Source: Sphingomonas anseongensis (GTDB lineage: Bacteria > Pseudomonadota > Alphaproteobacteria > Sphingomonadales > Sphingomonadaceae). From it: a DNA stretch of 64,000 bases. This document shows positions 27,322 through 37,606 of the stretch, one piece after another. A model generated the notes under the pieces. The model was not told where the DNA came from, searched no databases, and saw nothing but the letters and a program-made list of their open reading frames with translations. Location of the stretch: the NCBI RefSeq assembly GCF_023516495.1, contig NZ_JAMGBC010000001.1:1364001-1428000 (forward strand). The letters run 5' to 3'. The position numbers were made by a program, and so were the translations under genes. The stretch's first letter is position 1. Each line of letters starts with the position of its first letter.

Positions 27322-28093
27322 CGCCCAGATCGGATCGCCGCCCGCGCTGCCTGACTTCTACATCGCCGCCATCGGCCGGTCGGGAAGCACGATGCTGTGC
27401 AACTGGCTCTCGACGCCGCCCGATCACATCGTTTTCAACGAGCCGTCCTTCCTTCGGCCGATGAACACCCGGCTTCTACAGATCCAGTTGCGCAGTCTTG
27501 GAACCCCTGTTCCCGAGGACGATTGGACCGAGCGCGCCGAAGCTCCGCTCGACCGTTTCCGGCGGCTGATGGGCCCGAGGCTGGCCGGCCGCCGCTGGGC
27601 CGCCAAGGAAGTGCTCTGCGAGCAGCATTTCGCGATGACCCGCGCCTTCTCGCCTCAGCGAGTCATCGTCACTGTGCGCAACATCGCCGATGTCGCACTG
27701 AGCCTGTTCGAGAAGCACCGGCTTCAGGACAATCTCGACCGCTTCAGCGACGACTGGGTGGTCGATTATTGCCTTCGGGAGAGCGCCGGAATCCTAGACT
27801 ACCTGGACTTTCTCGAAGCCGAGGAAACTCCCGTCCGGATCGCTCGCTACGAAGAGTTCGCCGGGTCGGCTGACGAGCGCTCGGAACTTGCCCGCTTCGT
27901 GGGCTGGCCCGGCGGCGGCGACGTCGCAGCGAATTTGGAGGATTTCGACCGCGGTTTCGAGAGAGAGAGGCACATGGAGGGCGGACCGTGGAGTGCCGAC
28001 CATCGCTCGCTTTCCGAAGAATGCGTCCGGCTGGCGGCGGAGGTGGCAGAGCGATGCTCTGCCTATCAGCGGCGTTTCGGCTATCGCGGCTAA
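27314..28093 (+). CDS. PAPS-dependent sulfotransferase (capsule sulfation candidate)
   Basis: A 259-residue protein with both PAPS-binding hallmarks. The 5'-phosphosulfate loop is IAAIGRSGSTMLCNWL near residue 18, and the 3'-phosphate motif is VIVTVRNIADVALSLFEKH near residue 118. This matches the Sulfotransfer_1/3 fold; the same fold is used by Stf0 and heparan sulfotransferases. No signal or membrane segment is present, so it would act in the cytoplasm before export. Last gene of the capsule operon, overlapping the glycosyltransferase by eight bases. Donor supply is explained by cysD and cysNC at the other end of the locus. The acceptor sugar cannot be read from sequence. Confidence 0.8.
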   Translation: MADAQIGSPPALPDFYIAAIGRSGSTMLCNWLSTPPDHIVFNEPSFLRPMNTRLLQIQLRSLGTPVPEDDWTERAEAPLDRFRRLMGPRLAGRRWAAKEVLCEQHFAMTRAFSPQRVIVTVRNIADVALSLFEKHRLQDNLDRFSDDWVVDYCLRESAGILDYLDFLEAEETPVRIARYEEFAGSADERSELARFVGWPGGGDVAANLEDFDRGFERERHMEGGPWSADHRSLSEECVRLAAEVAERCSAYQRRFGYRG

Positions 28094-28128
28094 TGCTGGC
28101 CTGAGACGGACCGGACCTGTTTCACATT

Positions 28129-28146
28129 GACGCAGATTGTTGCGTC
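28129..28146. other. Inverted repeat downstream of the capsule operon
   Basis: Perfect six-base arms gacgca and tgcgtc with a six-base loop, 36 bases after the sulfotransferase stop. No T-run follows. It may be an end-of-operon structure or an operator for the outer-membrane protein gene that starts at 28250. Confidence 0.3.
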
Positions 28147-28249
28147 TAGGCCACAAATTTCATCAATTCGCATCGGCATCGCTGTCATTGGGAAACTTCC
28201 GGCAAGCGAATGTGTTGCACGTTCATTCTAGTAAGCGAAAGGGCGACTC

Positions 28250-29068
28250 ATGAGATTCTACCTTCTGGCGGCCGTGGCGGCTGCCGCGATCGCGGCGCCT
28301 GCAGCAGCGCAGACGGGCCCCTATGTCGGCGCCGATCTGGGCGCGCTGATGGTCCAGGACGACAATGTCAATTACCAGGGCTTCCAGGGCGACCTCGACA
28401 CCACGGTCGACATTGACCACAAGCTCGGCATCGATGCCGACATCGTTGCCGGTTACGACTTCGGCATGTTCCGCCTGGAAGGCGAACTTGGGTACAAGCG
28501 CGCGAAGATCGACACCGACGTGTTCGTTCCGAACGCTCACTTCGCCGACGAGTTCGGTCCCTTCCTCGACAACAACGGCGGTCACGCCCGCACCGTGTCC
28601 GCGATGGTCAACGGCCTGGTCGATTTCCCGATCGGTGGGAACTTCAGCGCCTTTGCCGGGGCCGGTGCAGGCTATGCTCGCACCAACTACCAGCTCAACG
28701 CGCTTCACTTCGAAGGAACCGACGGCAATTTCGCCTGGCAGATCCTTGCGGGCGTTCGTGCCGCGATCACTCCCAACCTCGATCTTGGCCTGAAGTATCG
28801 CTACTTCGACACCAAGTATAACGTCGAGGAAGGGCCGGTTGAGGAGGTCCTCGGCCATTGGAGGTCGCACAGCCTCCTGGCGAGCCTGACCTATAACTTC
28901 GGCGCAGCGGCTCCGCCGCCTCCGCCTCCGCCTCCGCCGGCGCCGCCGCCTCCGCCGCCCCCTGCGACCCAGACCTGCCCGGACGGAACGGTGATCCTGG
29001 CGACCGACACCTGCCCGGTGCCGCCGCCTCCGCCGCCGCCGCCGCCGCCGGCTCCAGAGCGCGGCTAA
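28250..29068 (+). CDS. OmpA-type N-terminal beta-barrel with proline-rich tail, no peptidoglycan domain
   Basis: A 272-residue protein with a signal peptide ending APAAAQ, then GPYVGADLGALMVQ and a four-to-eight-strand barrel of the OmpA/opacity type (LDLGLKYRYFDTKYN, SLLASLTYNFG). The last 60 residues are two polyproline tracts separated by TQTCPDGTVILATDTCPV, ending in APERG. In OmpA relatives such a linker precedes a peptidoglycan-binding domain; here a stop codon and a strong terminator follow directly, so that domain is absent. Many sphingomonad barrels end this way, so it is probably a natural form rather than a truncation. A GAAAGGG ribosome site precedes ATG 28250. Confidence 0.85.
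   Translation: MRFYLLAAVAAAAIAAPAAAQTGPYVGADLGALMVQDDNVNYQGFQGDLDTTVDIDHKLGIDADIVAGYDFGMFRLEGELGYKRAKIDTDVFVPNAHFADEFGPFLDNNGGHARTVSAMVNGLVDFPIGGNFSAFAGAGAGYARTNYQLNALHFEGTDGNFAWQILAGVRAAITPNLDLGLKYRYFDTKYNVEEGPVEEVLGHWRSHSLLASLTYNFGAAAPPPPPPPPPAPPPPPPPATQTCPDGTVILATDTCPVPPPPPPPPPPAPERG
28912..29052 (+). repeat. Triplet (CCG/CCT) repeats encoding two polyproline tracts
   Basis: Two runs of ccg/cct codons, 28912-28962 and 29021-29052, encode polyproline on either side of a Cys-containing spacer. Such runs can change length by slippage and need EF-P for efficient translation. Confidence 0.8.
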
Positions 29069-29093
29069 GCGCCAGCCAGCATTGGCAAAAGGG

Positions 29094-29123
29094 ACGGCCC
29101 GGGATTTCCCGGGCCGTTTCCTT
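29094..29123 (+). terminator. Rho-independent terminator after the OMP gene
   Basis: A ten-base-pair stem acggcccggg / cccgggccgt with a four-base loop, followed by tttcctttt. It lies 26 bases after the stop at 29068. Confidence 0.85.
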
Positions 29124-29200
29124 TTCAGCTTGCAGTCAGCTAATCCCCGGTACGGGCCGCGTCTGAAGCCGTGACCTCATTACTCGCAGGAGAACCGCCC

Positions 29201-29704
29201 GTGACCCGATTCCTTTCCGCTGCCGCGCTCGCCGCGCTCGCCTTGGCCGCAAGCCCGGCGGCCGCCCAGACCAAGCCGGCACCGGCCGCGCAGGCTCCGC
29301 AGCAACAGACTCGCGCCGACTTCGCCAAGAACGTCGATGCCGCCTTCGCCGTCGCCGACGCCAATCATGACGGTTTCGTCACCCGCAACGAGATCGAGTC
29401 GATGCAGACCAAGGAGCTGCAGTCGCTGAAAGCGGCGCAGCAGCAGCGCCTGCAGGAGGAGTTCAAGAAGCTCGACACCGACAAGAATGGATCGATCAGC
29501 CTCGCCGAGTTCAGCGCCGTCGCCCGCCCGCTTCCGCCGGTCCAGCCGGACGCGCCGATCACCCAGCTCGACACGAACAAGGACGGCAAGATCGGCCGCG
29601 ACGAATATCGCGCCCCGAAACTCGCCAGCTTCGACAAGGCCGACGCCAACCATGACGGGACGCTGACCGTCCAGGAACTGCAGGCGGCAGCTCCCCGCAA
29701 GTAG
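29201..29704 (+). CDS. Exported EF-hand calcium-binding protein
   Basis: A 167-residue protein from GTG 29201, which has AGGAG nine bases upstream; the in-frame GTG at 29171 lacks one. A signal peptide ends SPAAAQ. Four EF-hand loops follow: DANHDGFVTRNE, DTDKNGSISLAE, DTNKDGKIGRDE and DANHDGTLTVQE, all with Asp/Asn at positions 1, 3 and 5 and a closing Glu. It is therefore probably a periplasmic Ca2+-binding protein with two EF-hand pairs. Convergent with the YadA-type adhesin gene, 27 bases apart; a functional link through calcium is only speculative. Confidence 0.85.
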   Translation: MTRFLSAAALAALALAASPAAAQTKPAPAAQAPQQQTRADFAKNVDAAFAVADANHDGFVTRNEIESMQTKELQSLKAAQQQRLQEEFKKLDTDKNGSISLAEFSAVARPLPPVQPDAPITQLDTNKDGKIGRDEYRAPKLASFDKADANHDGTLTVQELQAAAPRK

Positions 29705-29731
29705 AACGGTTCGCCGCCGCCTGGCCCTTGC

Positions 29732-31627
29732 TCAGAACTCCCCGGCGATTCCGACCCTTACGCCGTTGTTCTTGTTTCCGGCGTAAGACAAGCCGACGCC
29801 GATCGCCATCGGCGTTCCTGTGTTCAGCCGATACTTGAACTCGGCGCCGACCGCATATTCGCCGCGGAACTGAGCGCCGTTGACGACATAGCTGACTCGG
29901 CCCGGCTCCGACGGCATCGGCGCTGAACCGATGGCGATCGCCGAGGCGATGCCCTGCTTCATGTCTCTCCGGTCCCCCTTCCGAAGGTCGAAGAGGGTAC
30001 CAATGTCGGATTGAAGCACGCCAAAATCGGCATTGATGGCAGCGATTGCCGCCGTGTTGGCCGCAATTTGCGTCGTGTGCGTCGCCACGGTCGTGTTGAG
30101 CGTCGAAATCTGCGTCGTGTGAGTCGCGATGGCGGTCGTGTTTGTGGCGATCTGCGTCGTGTGAGTCGCGATGGTCGCGGTGTTGGTGGCGATCTGGGTC
30201 GTGTTTGCGGCGACCGCCTGGTTCGTCGCATTGAGCTGCGAACCATTGACCGCGTCGGTCGACGTCGCGTTGACGGCGCCCGCCGCCACGTTGACGACCT
30301 GCCGTTCCCCGCCGACCGTTCCGACCGAGACCGTATTCGCCTCGTTAGCAACCGAGCCGGCGCCGATCGCGACGCTGTTCTGCGCGGTCGCGTCGGCATT
30401 CCAGCCCACGGCCGTCGCATTCTGGGCATTGGCGGTGGCGAGCGCCCCAACGGCCGTGGATTCATCGGCGGTTGCGTCCGCACCAAAACCGAGTGCTGTC
30501 GAATCTTCGCCGGTCGCGTCGGTCTGGTTGCCCAGCGCGGTCGAGCGCGGGCCGGTGGCATTGGCATCCGCGCCGAGAGCGGAGGACTGGCCCCCGGTTG
30601 CATCGGCGCCGTTGCCGATCGCAACCGAGCCGTTCCCCGTTGCGGTGTTGTTCGAGCCGATCGCAACCGCGCCGACGCCGGTTGCGGTGTTCGTATCTCC
30701 GACCGCAACCGCGCCATCGCCAGTCGCAACATTGTCGGCGCCGACCGCTACTGCCCCGTTACCGGTGGCTGTGTTCGGATCGCCGATCGCGACCGCGCCA
30801 GCGCCATTTGCGATCTGGCCGGTTCCTATGGCGACGGCGCCAGCCGACTGGACGTCATTGCCAGTGCCGATGATGATGCTGTTGTCGAAGTCGGCTTCGG
30901 CGGCCAGGCCGATCGCAATCGCGCTTGCGCCGCTCGCAGAGCTCACATCGCCGATCGCAACCGAGCTCGCGCCGCTTGCAATCGTCCCAAACCCGACTGC
31001 GATGCTGTCAAAGGCGCTCGCGGACGAGAATTGGCCCAGTGCGGTCCCGCCTTCGCCGGAAGCGGATGCACCGACTCCGAATGAGCTTGCGCCGACTCCG
31101 GACGCTTCCGAGTTAGCGCCGACCGCGGTGCCGGCGTCTTCTGTGACCCGGGAGCCGCTTCCGATCGCAGTCGCGTTATCGACGCCCTGAATGTTTATAT
31201 CGTCTGGAGTGTTGATGGTCAGCACCCCAACCCCGGCTTGATCGCCGACGGCGACACTGCCGGAGCCGACGGCAAAGGAGTAGGATCCGAGTGCCGTAGT
31301 CCCGGTCGTTGCAGATGGAGAATAATCGAGAGTGGGCGTTTGGATAGTGACTGCGGTCGGGACAGTTATTGCCAATGCATCCGCGCCAACAGCAGTCGCG
31401 TCCCCGACTAGCACGGCGCCGCTTGCCCTTGCATCGACTCCGACAGCCGTGGAATTGTCGGTGAAGGCGCTTGCCGCGCCACATTTCAGCGTATCAGTCC
31501 CGAACAACGGCGGCGCCTGGGGCACCCCGTTGATGTCGCAGGCGCTCTGGGCCTGAGCCGGACCCGACGAAACTGCCAGCGTCAATGCAAGTGCAGTCCC
31601 AGCGAACAAGATGGTGATGCGTGCCAT
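29732..31627 (-). CDS. YadA-like trimeric autotransporter adhesin
   Basis: A 631-residue type Vc secreted protein. ATG 31627 (MARITILFAGTALALTL) is chosen because AGGGAG precedes it and it begins a signal peptide ending AQAQS. Residues about 60-430 are YadA-type head repeats (AIGxxxxATGxxAVAVG pattern, more than 20 copies), followed by a neck (VSVGTVGGERQVVNVAAG), a short stalk of TQIATNTTAIATHT units, and a C-terminal 70-residue anchor (FDLRKGDRRDMKQGIASAIAIGS ... VRVGIAGEF) that trimerises into the outer-membrane barrel and ends in Phe. It should display a lollipop adhesin on the surface. Monocistronic. Confidence 0.9.
   Translation of the reverse strand: MARITILFAGTALALTLAVSSGPAQAQSACDINGVPQAPPLFGTDTLKCGAASAFTDNSTAVGVDARASGAVLVGDATAVGADALAITVPTAVTIQTPTLDYSPSATTGTTALGSYSFAVGSGSVAVGDQAGVGVLTINTPDDINIQGVDNATAIGSGSRVTEDAGTAVGANSEASGVGASSFGVGASASGEGGTALGQFSSASAFDSIAVGFGTIASGASSVAIGDVSSASGASAIAIGLAAEADFDNSIIIGTGNDVQSAGAVAIGTGQIANGAGAVAIGDPNTATGNGAVAVGADNVATGDGAVAVGDTNTATGVGAVAIGSNNTATGNGSVAIGNGADATGGQSSALGADANATGPRSTALGNQTDATGEDSTALGFGADATADESTAVGALATANAQNATAVGWNADATAQNSVAIGAGSVANEANTVSVGTVGGERQVVNVAAGAVNATSTDAVNGSQLNATNQAVAANTTQIATNTATIATHTTQIATNTTAIATHTTQISTLNTTVATHTTQIAANTAAIAAINADFGVLQSDIGTLFDLRKGDRRDMKQGIASAIAIGSAPMPSEPGRVSYVVNGAQFRGEYAVGAEFKYRLNTGTPMAIGVGLSYAGNKNNGVRVGIAGEF
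30047..30214 (-). repeat. 42-bp direct repeats in the adhesin stalk
   Basis: The stalk is coded by tandem units of 42 bases (14 residues, TQIATNTxxIATHT). Identical 25-base segments recur at 30108 and 30150. Recombination between units could change stalk length. Confidence 0.7.
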
Positions 31628-33819
<2,192 letters not shown>

Positions 33820-33838
33820 CCCCGCCCCAGCGTCCCCC

Positions 33839-35239
33839 TCACATCCGCGGGAGCGGATAGACATTCTTGTCGAGGGGGAAGGTGATGTCGACGCGAATCA
33901 CCTTGCCCGACGGATCGCGCACGAACACGAGCGTTCGGTCATCGGCCTTCATGAAGAAGCGGTCGGGCGCTTCCTGGGTCATCTCGAACGGCTGGTAGAC
34001 GGTCTGCCACCACAGTTTGCCATTCTGAATGAACACCTTGGCGGGGACCCCGTCCGACCGCCGGTACGATCCCACGACGTCCGCCCAGGCGGCCGGATCG
34101 GGCGCCATCTGGTGCCGGGCGACCTGGGTCAGCGAGCGCCACTTCGCCACATTCGCGGCTGCCTTCTCGGCGCAGGGCAGCGCCGGGTCGACGAAGTTCA
34201 CCAGCACCGCGCAGGCCATCACATGGCCTTCGATCGGGTCGATCCCGTTGCCGGCATTCACCGAATGACCGTTCGCGATCGCGACGAACACCAGCTCCCG
34301 GTCCGGCACCATCATCATCACCGCCGAATAGGCGTTGGGATAATAGCCATAGTGATAGATGATCCGGTGGCCGCCATAATCCTCGACGAACCAGCCATAA
34401 GCGTAGGGCGACCTTTCGCCCTTGGCGAGAACCGGCGCGGTCCACATCCGGGCCAGGGTCTCGGGCTTCAGCAGCCGCCCGCTCATCACCGCGTCGGCAA
34501 AGCGTGCATAATCGCTCGCCGTGCTGACGACATTGGCGGCCGCATTGGGCTCGGGATCGACCGGGAAAGTCTCGACGATCTCGGTTCCGGCGTAGACGTT
34601 ATGCGGTTTCGCCAGCCGCGCCATGATGCTCTCGTAATGAGCGACCCGGTCGGGGCTCAGGCCCTTGGCGAACTTGGGATCCTTCAATGACCCCGGCGAG
34701 GTCTGCTTGAGCCCGAGCGGCTCGATGATGCGTGAGCTGAACGCCTGTCCCAGCTCCTCGCCGGCCACACCCCGGATGACGGTGTCGAGAGTCCCATAGG
34801 GATTGCCGTTGTAGGAATAGGCCGAGCCCGGCGGATCGCTTTCCGAGCGCATGCTAAGCACATGGCCGACGGTGATCCGCGGGTCCTTGTAGCTCGGATC
34901 GTAGCGCTGCATCGGCGTGTCTAGGTTTAGCTTCCCGGCCTCGACCAGCTGCATCAGCACCACCGCGGTCATCGGCTTGGTCAGCGAGGCGATGTTGAAC
35001 ACCGTGTCGGCCGTCGCGGGGATGCGCTTGTTGTAGTCGGCCCAGCCTCGCGCACCGGCCCAGACGATGCGGCCATGCTCCATCATCGCCATGGAAACCC
35101 CGGGCAGCGCGAGCTCGCGCGATTCCTTGTCGAGCATGGTGTCGAGTGCGGCGTAGCGCGGCGCCTGCATCGGCGCGTGCGCGCAGCCCCAGGCGGCAAT
35201 CGCGAGCAATGGCACGCACAGCGAGCGAGCGAGGGTCAT
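33839..35239 (-). CDS. Serine hydrolase of the beta-lactamase class C / S12 family, lipoprotein
   Basis: A 466-residue protein with a short lipoprotein-like signal (LLAIAAWGCAH, Cys near residue 19). The nucleophile motif S-x-x-K is IASLTKPM near residue 85 and the Y-x-N motif is YSYNGNPYG near residue 145. A C-terminal 120-residue extra domain (VGSYRRSDGVPAKVFIQNGKLWWQTVYQPFEM) is like the lipocalin-type domain of D-aminopeptidases and penicillin-binding esterases. Substrates in this family range from D-amino peptides to esters. Convergent with thiC and not in an operon. Confidence 0.85.
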   Translation of the reverse strand: MTLARSLCVPLLAIAAWGCAHAPMQAPRYAALDTMLDKESRELALPGVSMAMMEHGRIVWAGARGWADYNKRIPATADTVFNIASLTKPMTAVVLMQLVEAGKLNLDTPMQRYDPSYKDPRITVGHVLSMRSESDPPGSAYSYNGNPYGTLDTVIRGVAGEELGQAFSSRIIEPLGLKQTSPGSLKDPKFAKGLSPDRVAHYESIMARLAKPHNVYAGTEIVETFPVDPEPNAAANVVSTASDYARFADAVMSGRLLKPETLARMWTAPVLAKGERSPYAYGWFVEDYGGHRIIYHYGYYPNAYSAVMMMVPDRELVFVAIANGHSVNAGNGIDPIEGHVMACAVLVNFVDPALPCAEKAAANVAKWRSLTQVARHQMAPDPAAWADVVGSYRRSDGVPAKVFIQNGKLWWQTVYQPFEMTQEAPDRFFMKADDRTLVFVRDPSGKVIRVDITFPLDKNVYPLPRM

Positions 35240-35484
35240 CGCGACAATCTATTGCGCATGACGCATATCGCCAATTCTCTCGCGGCCGGATCGGATTTCC
35301 AGGAGGCCGGCGGAAGAGCGACTAGGCTGGTTTAGGCAATGACCAGCGCAACGCGGACCCATTCGACTTGAGTCGCGCCCTGGCATTCAGCTCCCGCCTC
35401 TCCTCGACGTCGCGAAGGACCTCGGCCCCTCCACGCGCCCCCGCGCGTTTGCGCTCCATTCCCTCCCCTCACCGAAGGATTCCC

Positions 35485-35772
35485 ATGGCTCGCCCGAACC
35501 CTGCCGCCGACTGGTCTCGCCTGATGTTCGACGCCTCGCGCCTGTGGGCCGACGCCTCGATGGTCATCGCCCTGCGCTCCTGGAAGATGATGGCGGGCGG
35601 CCCTGCCGCCGCGCGCGAGCTCGAACGGAGCGTGAGCGAAAAGGTCGAAGCCGGCGCGGAGCTTGCCGGGGCGCTGTCGGGCGGCCGCTTCGCCAGCCCC
35701 GAAGCCGCGACCCGAAAGGCGATGAGTGTCTACGGACGCAAGGTGAGGGCCAACCGCAAGCGCCTGAGCTAA
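35485..35772 (+). CDS. Hypothetical 95-residue helical protein (phasin-like)
   Basis: ATG 35485 has AAGGA six bases upstream and starts a 95-residue alpha-helical protein, MARPNPAADWSRLMFDASRL, with helices SMVIALRSWKMMAGG and ARELERSVSEKVEAGAELAGAL and a basic C-terminus (VYGRKVRANRKRLS). The length and amphipathic helices resemble short phasin-type or related granule-surface proteins, but no family can be named with confidence. The frame extends upstream without support. A palindromic repeat follows 26 bases after the stop. Confidence 0.65.
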   Translation: MARPNPAADWSRLMFDASRLWADASMVIALRSWKMMAGGPAAARELERSVSEKVEAGAELAGALSGGRFASPEAATRKAMSVYGRKVRANRKRLS

Positions 35773-35798
35773 ATCGCACCCGGGCACGAACACAAAGC

Positions 35799-35822
35799 GT
35801 CCGCCCTCGGTCGAAAGCGGAC
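35799..35822. repeat. Dispersed 24-bp palindrome, copy 2 (opposite orientation)
   Basis: Read on the minus strand it begins gtccgctttcgacc and ends gcggac, the same length and layout as the copy at 4182-4205. The arms extend to a perfect nine-base-pair stem, agcgtccgc (35796-35804) with gcggacgct (35817-35825). It sits between two convergent genes and may also work as a transcription stop. Confidence 0.55.
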
Positions 35823-35858
35823 GCTGCCGGTTAGAGCTGTGAACCTGCGCTATGCCGG

Positions 35859-36611
35859 TTACTGGGCGGTGTATCCGCCGTCGACCAGATGGTAGCTGCC
35901 GGTCACGAACGACGCCTTGTCGGACGCCAGGAACAATGCCAGCTCCGCCACCTCCTCCGGACGGCCAAGCCGGCCGATCGGGTGCAAGTCCACCAGTCCG
36001 TCATAGACCTGCTTGTCGAGGGCGTTCAGGAGCGGCGTGTCGATATAGCCGGGACCGATGGCGTTCACTCGCACGCCGTCCTTGGAATATTCGAGCGCGG
36101 CCGTTTTCGTGAGGCCGACGACCCCATGCTTTGCGGCGTTATAGCCCGCGGAATCGCGGCCTCCGACCGAACCCAGGATCGAGGCGATGTTGACGATCGA
36201 GCCTCCGCCCGAGCGAAGCATCGCCGGGATCTGGTACTTCATCCCGTAGAAGACGCCGCTCAGGTTGACGGCGATCACCTTGTCCCAGCCCTCGAGGCTG
36301 TAGTCGGCAGTGGGTGCGAGATCGCCGGTGATTCCGGCATTGTTCACCGCGACGTCGAGCTGGCCGAACTTGTCGAGCGCGAACGCGACCGATTTCTCGA
36401 CCGACTTGGGGTCGCCGACGTCCTGCTGGACCGCGACCGCGGTGCCGCCGTCCTTTTCGATTCCCGAGGCGACCTTGCTCGCGGCCTTCTCGTTGATGTC
36501 GGCAACGACGACGGTCGCGCCTTCCTGTGCCATCCGGCGGGCGATAGCTTCGCCGATTCCGGATCCGGCGCCGGTCACCATTGCGACCTTGTTTTCAAGC
36601 AATGTCGTCAT
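35859..36611 (-). CDS. SDR family oxidoreductase
   Basis: A 250-residue classical short-chain dehydrogenase. NAD(P) motif TGAGSGIGEAIA starts near residue 15, NNAG is near residue 90, and the catalytic S-x12-Y-x3-K set is present (NIASILG ... YNAAKHG). The acidic VVVADINEKAA end of the second strand suggests NAD preference. The C-terminal GSYHLVDGGYTAQ is family-typical. The substrate is not predictable; relatives are annotated as 3-oxoacyl-ACP reductase-like, glucose dehydrogenase or cyclopentanol dehydrogenase. A GGAAAAGGAAAAT ribosome site supports the ATG at 36611. Confidence 0.9.
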   Translation of the reverse strand: MTTLLENKVAMVTGAGSGIGEAIARRMAQEGATVVVADINEKAASKVASGIEKDGGTAVAVQQDVGDPKSVEKSVAFALDKFGQLDVAVNNAGITGDLAPTADYSLEGWDKVIAVNLSGVFYGMKYQIPAMLRSGGGSIVNIASILGSVGGRDSAGYNAAKHGVVGLTKTAALEYSKDGVRVNAIGPGYIDTPLLNALDKQVYDGLVDLHPIGRLGRPEEVAELALFLASDKASFVTGSYHLVDGGYTAQ

Positions 36612-36695
36612 TTTCCTTTTCCTTCTGGTTTGCGTGAATGGGTGAGGGACGGCGGGCGAGCCGCCCCTCCGAGAGAGCGAGTCCCGGGCGATTGG

Positions 36696-36994
<299 letters not shown>

Positions 36995-37098
36995 TGGGTG
37001 CCTCCAATTCCTTGTTTTCTTTGCCATCCTCCTTCCGAGGACTTGCCATTGTTATAGTTGGGAGCGCGCCGCAGGTGGCATCGAAGGTCTTGACCGGA

Positions 37099-37115
37099 AC
37101 CGCAGAGTCTGCGGT
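37099..37115. promoter_or_regulatory. Perfect 17-bp dyad upstream of the Lrp-type regulator
   Basis: Arms accgcaga (37099-37106) and tctgcggt (37108-37115) are exact inverted repeats around one G. The centre lies 20 bases before the regulator start (37127) and about 113 bases before the divergent small membrane gene. A regulator-binding site, probably for autoregulation, is inferred. Confidence 0.5.
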
Positions 37116-37126
37116 CTTGGGCGGCA

Positions 37127-37606
37127 ATGACCGCAGCTCCGAAGCTTGACCGGATCGACCGCAAGATCCTGGCGGCGCTCCAGGAGGACGCCCGCCTGAC
37201 CAACCAGGCGCTATCGGAGCGGGTCGCGCTATCGCCCAGCGCCTGCCTGGCGCGCGTTCGCGGGCTGGAGCGCACGGGCGTGATCCAGGGATATCATGCG
37301 CGCCTCGACCCGTTCACCCTCGACATCGGGCTGGTGCTCTACGCCGACATCACGCTCGACGGGCACACGCCTGCGGAGCTGGCACGGTTCGAGGAGGCGA
37401 TCGCCGCCTTGCCGCAGGTGGTCGAGGCCTCCCACGTGACCGGTTCCTTCGATTACATCCTGAAGGTCGTCGTCGCCGACATGCCGGAATGGACCCGGAT
37501 CGCCGAAGGGCTCGCGAGCGCGGACCTCGGCGTCGAGCGGATCAACACGCACGTCGTGATGCGAAAACCCAAATTCTTCGTCGGCTACCCGATCGCAGGA
37601 TCGTAG
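37127..37606 (+). CDS. Lrp/AsnC family transcriptional regulator
   Basis: A 159-residue regulator. The N-terminal helix-turn-helix reads [42 protein letters not shown] and the C-terminal RAM domain starts [17 protein letters not shown] and ends with [14 protein letters not shown]. Members bind amino acids and control amino-acid metabolism or transport as dimers to octamers. The dyad at 37099-37115 is the obvious candidate operator. The 3' end overlaps that of the convergent aquaporin gene by 22 bases. Confidence 0.92.
   Translation: MTAAPKLDRIDRKILAALQEDARLTNQALSERVALSPSACLARVRGLERTGVIQGYHARLDPFTLDIGLVLYADITLDGHTPAELARFEEAIAALPQVVEASHVTGSFDYILKVVVADMPEWTRIAEGLASADLGVERINTHVVMRKPKFFVGYPIAGS

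Noticed and set aside
28129-28146. Terminator for the capsule operon
   Set aside because: Stem of only six base pairs with no T-run; kept only as an inverted repeat of unknown role.
30047-30214. CRISPR-like regular repeats
   Set aside because: The 42-bp units are in-frame coding repeats of an adhesin stalk, without spacers or cas genes.
30011-31190. Long plus-strand frames opposite the adhesin gene
   Set aside because: They are mirror frames of repetitive, GC-biased codons of the YadA-type gene and show no start signals or domains.
35261-35338. A 25-residue frame near the serine hydrolase start
   Set aside because: No ribosome site and no hydrophobic or conserved pattern.
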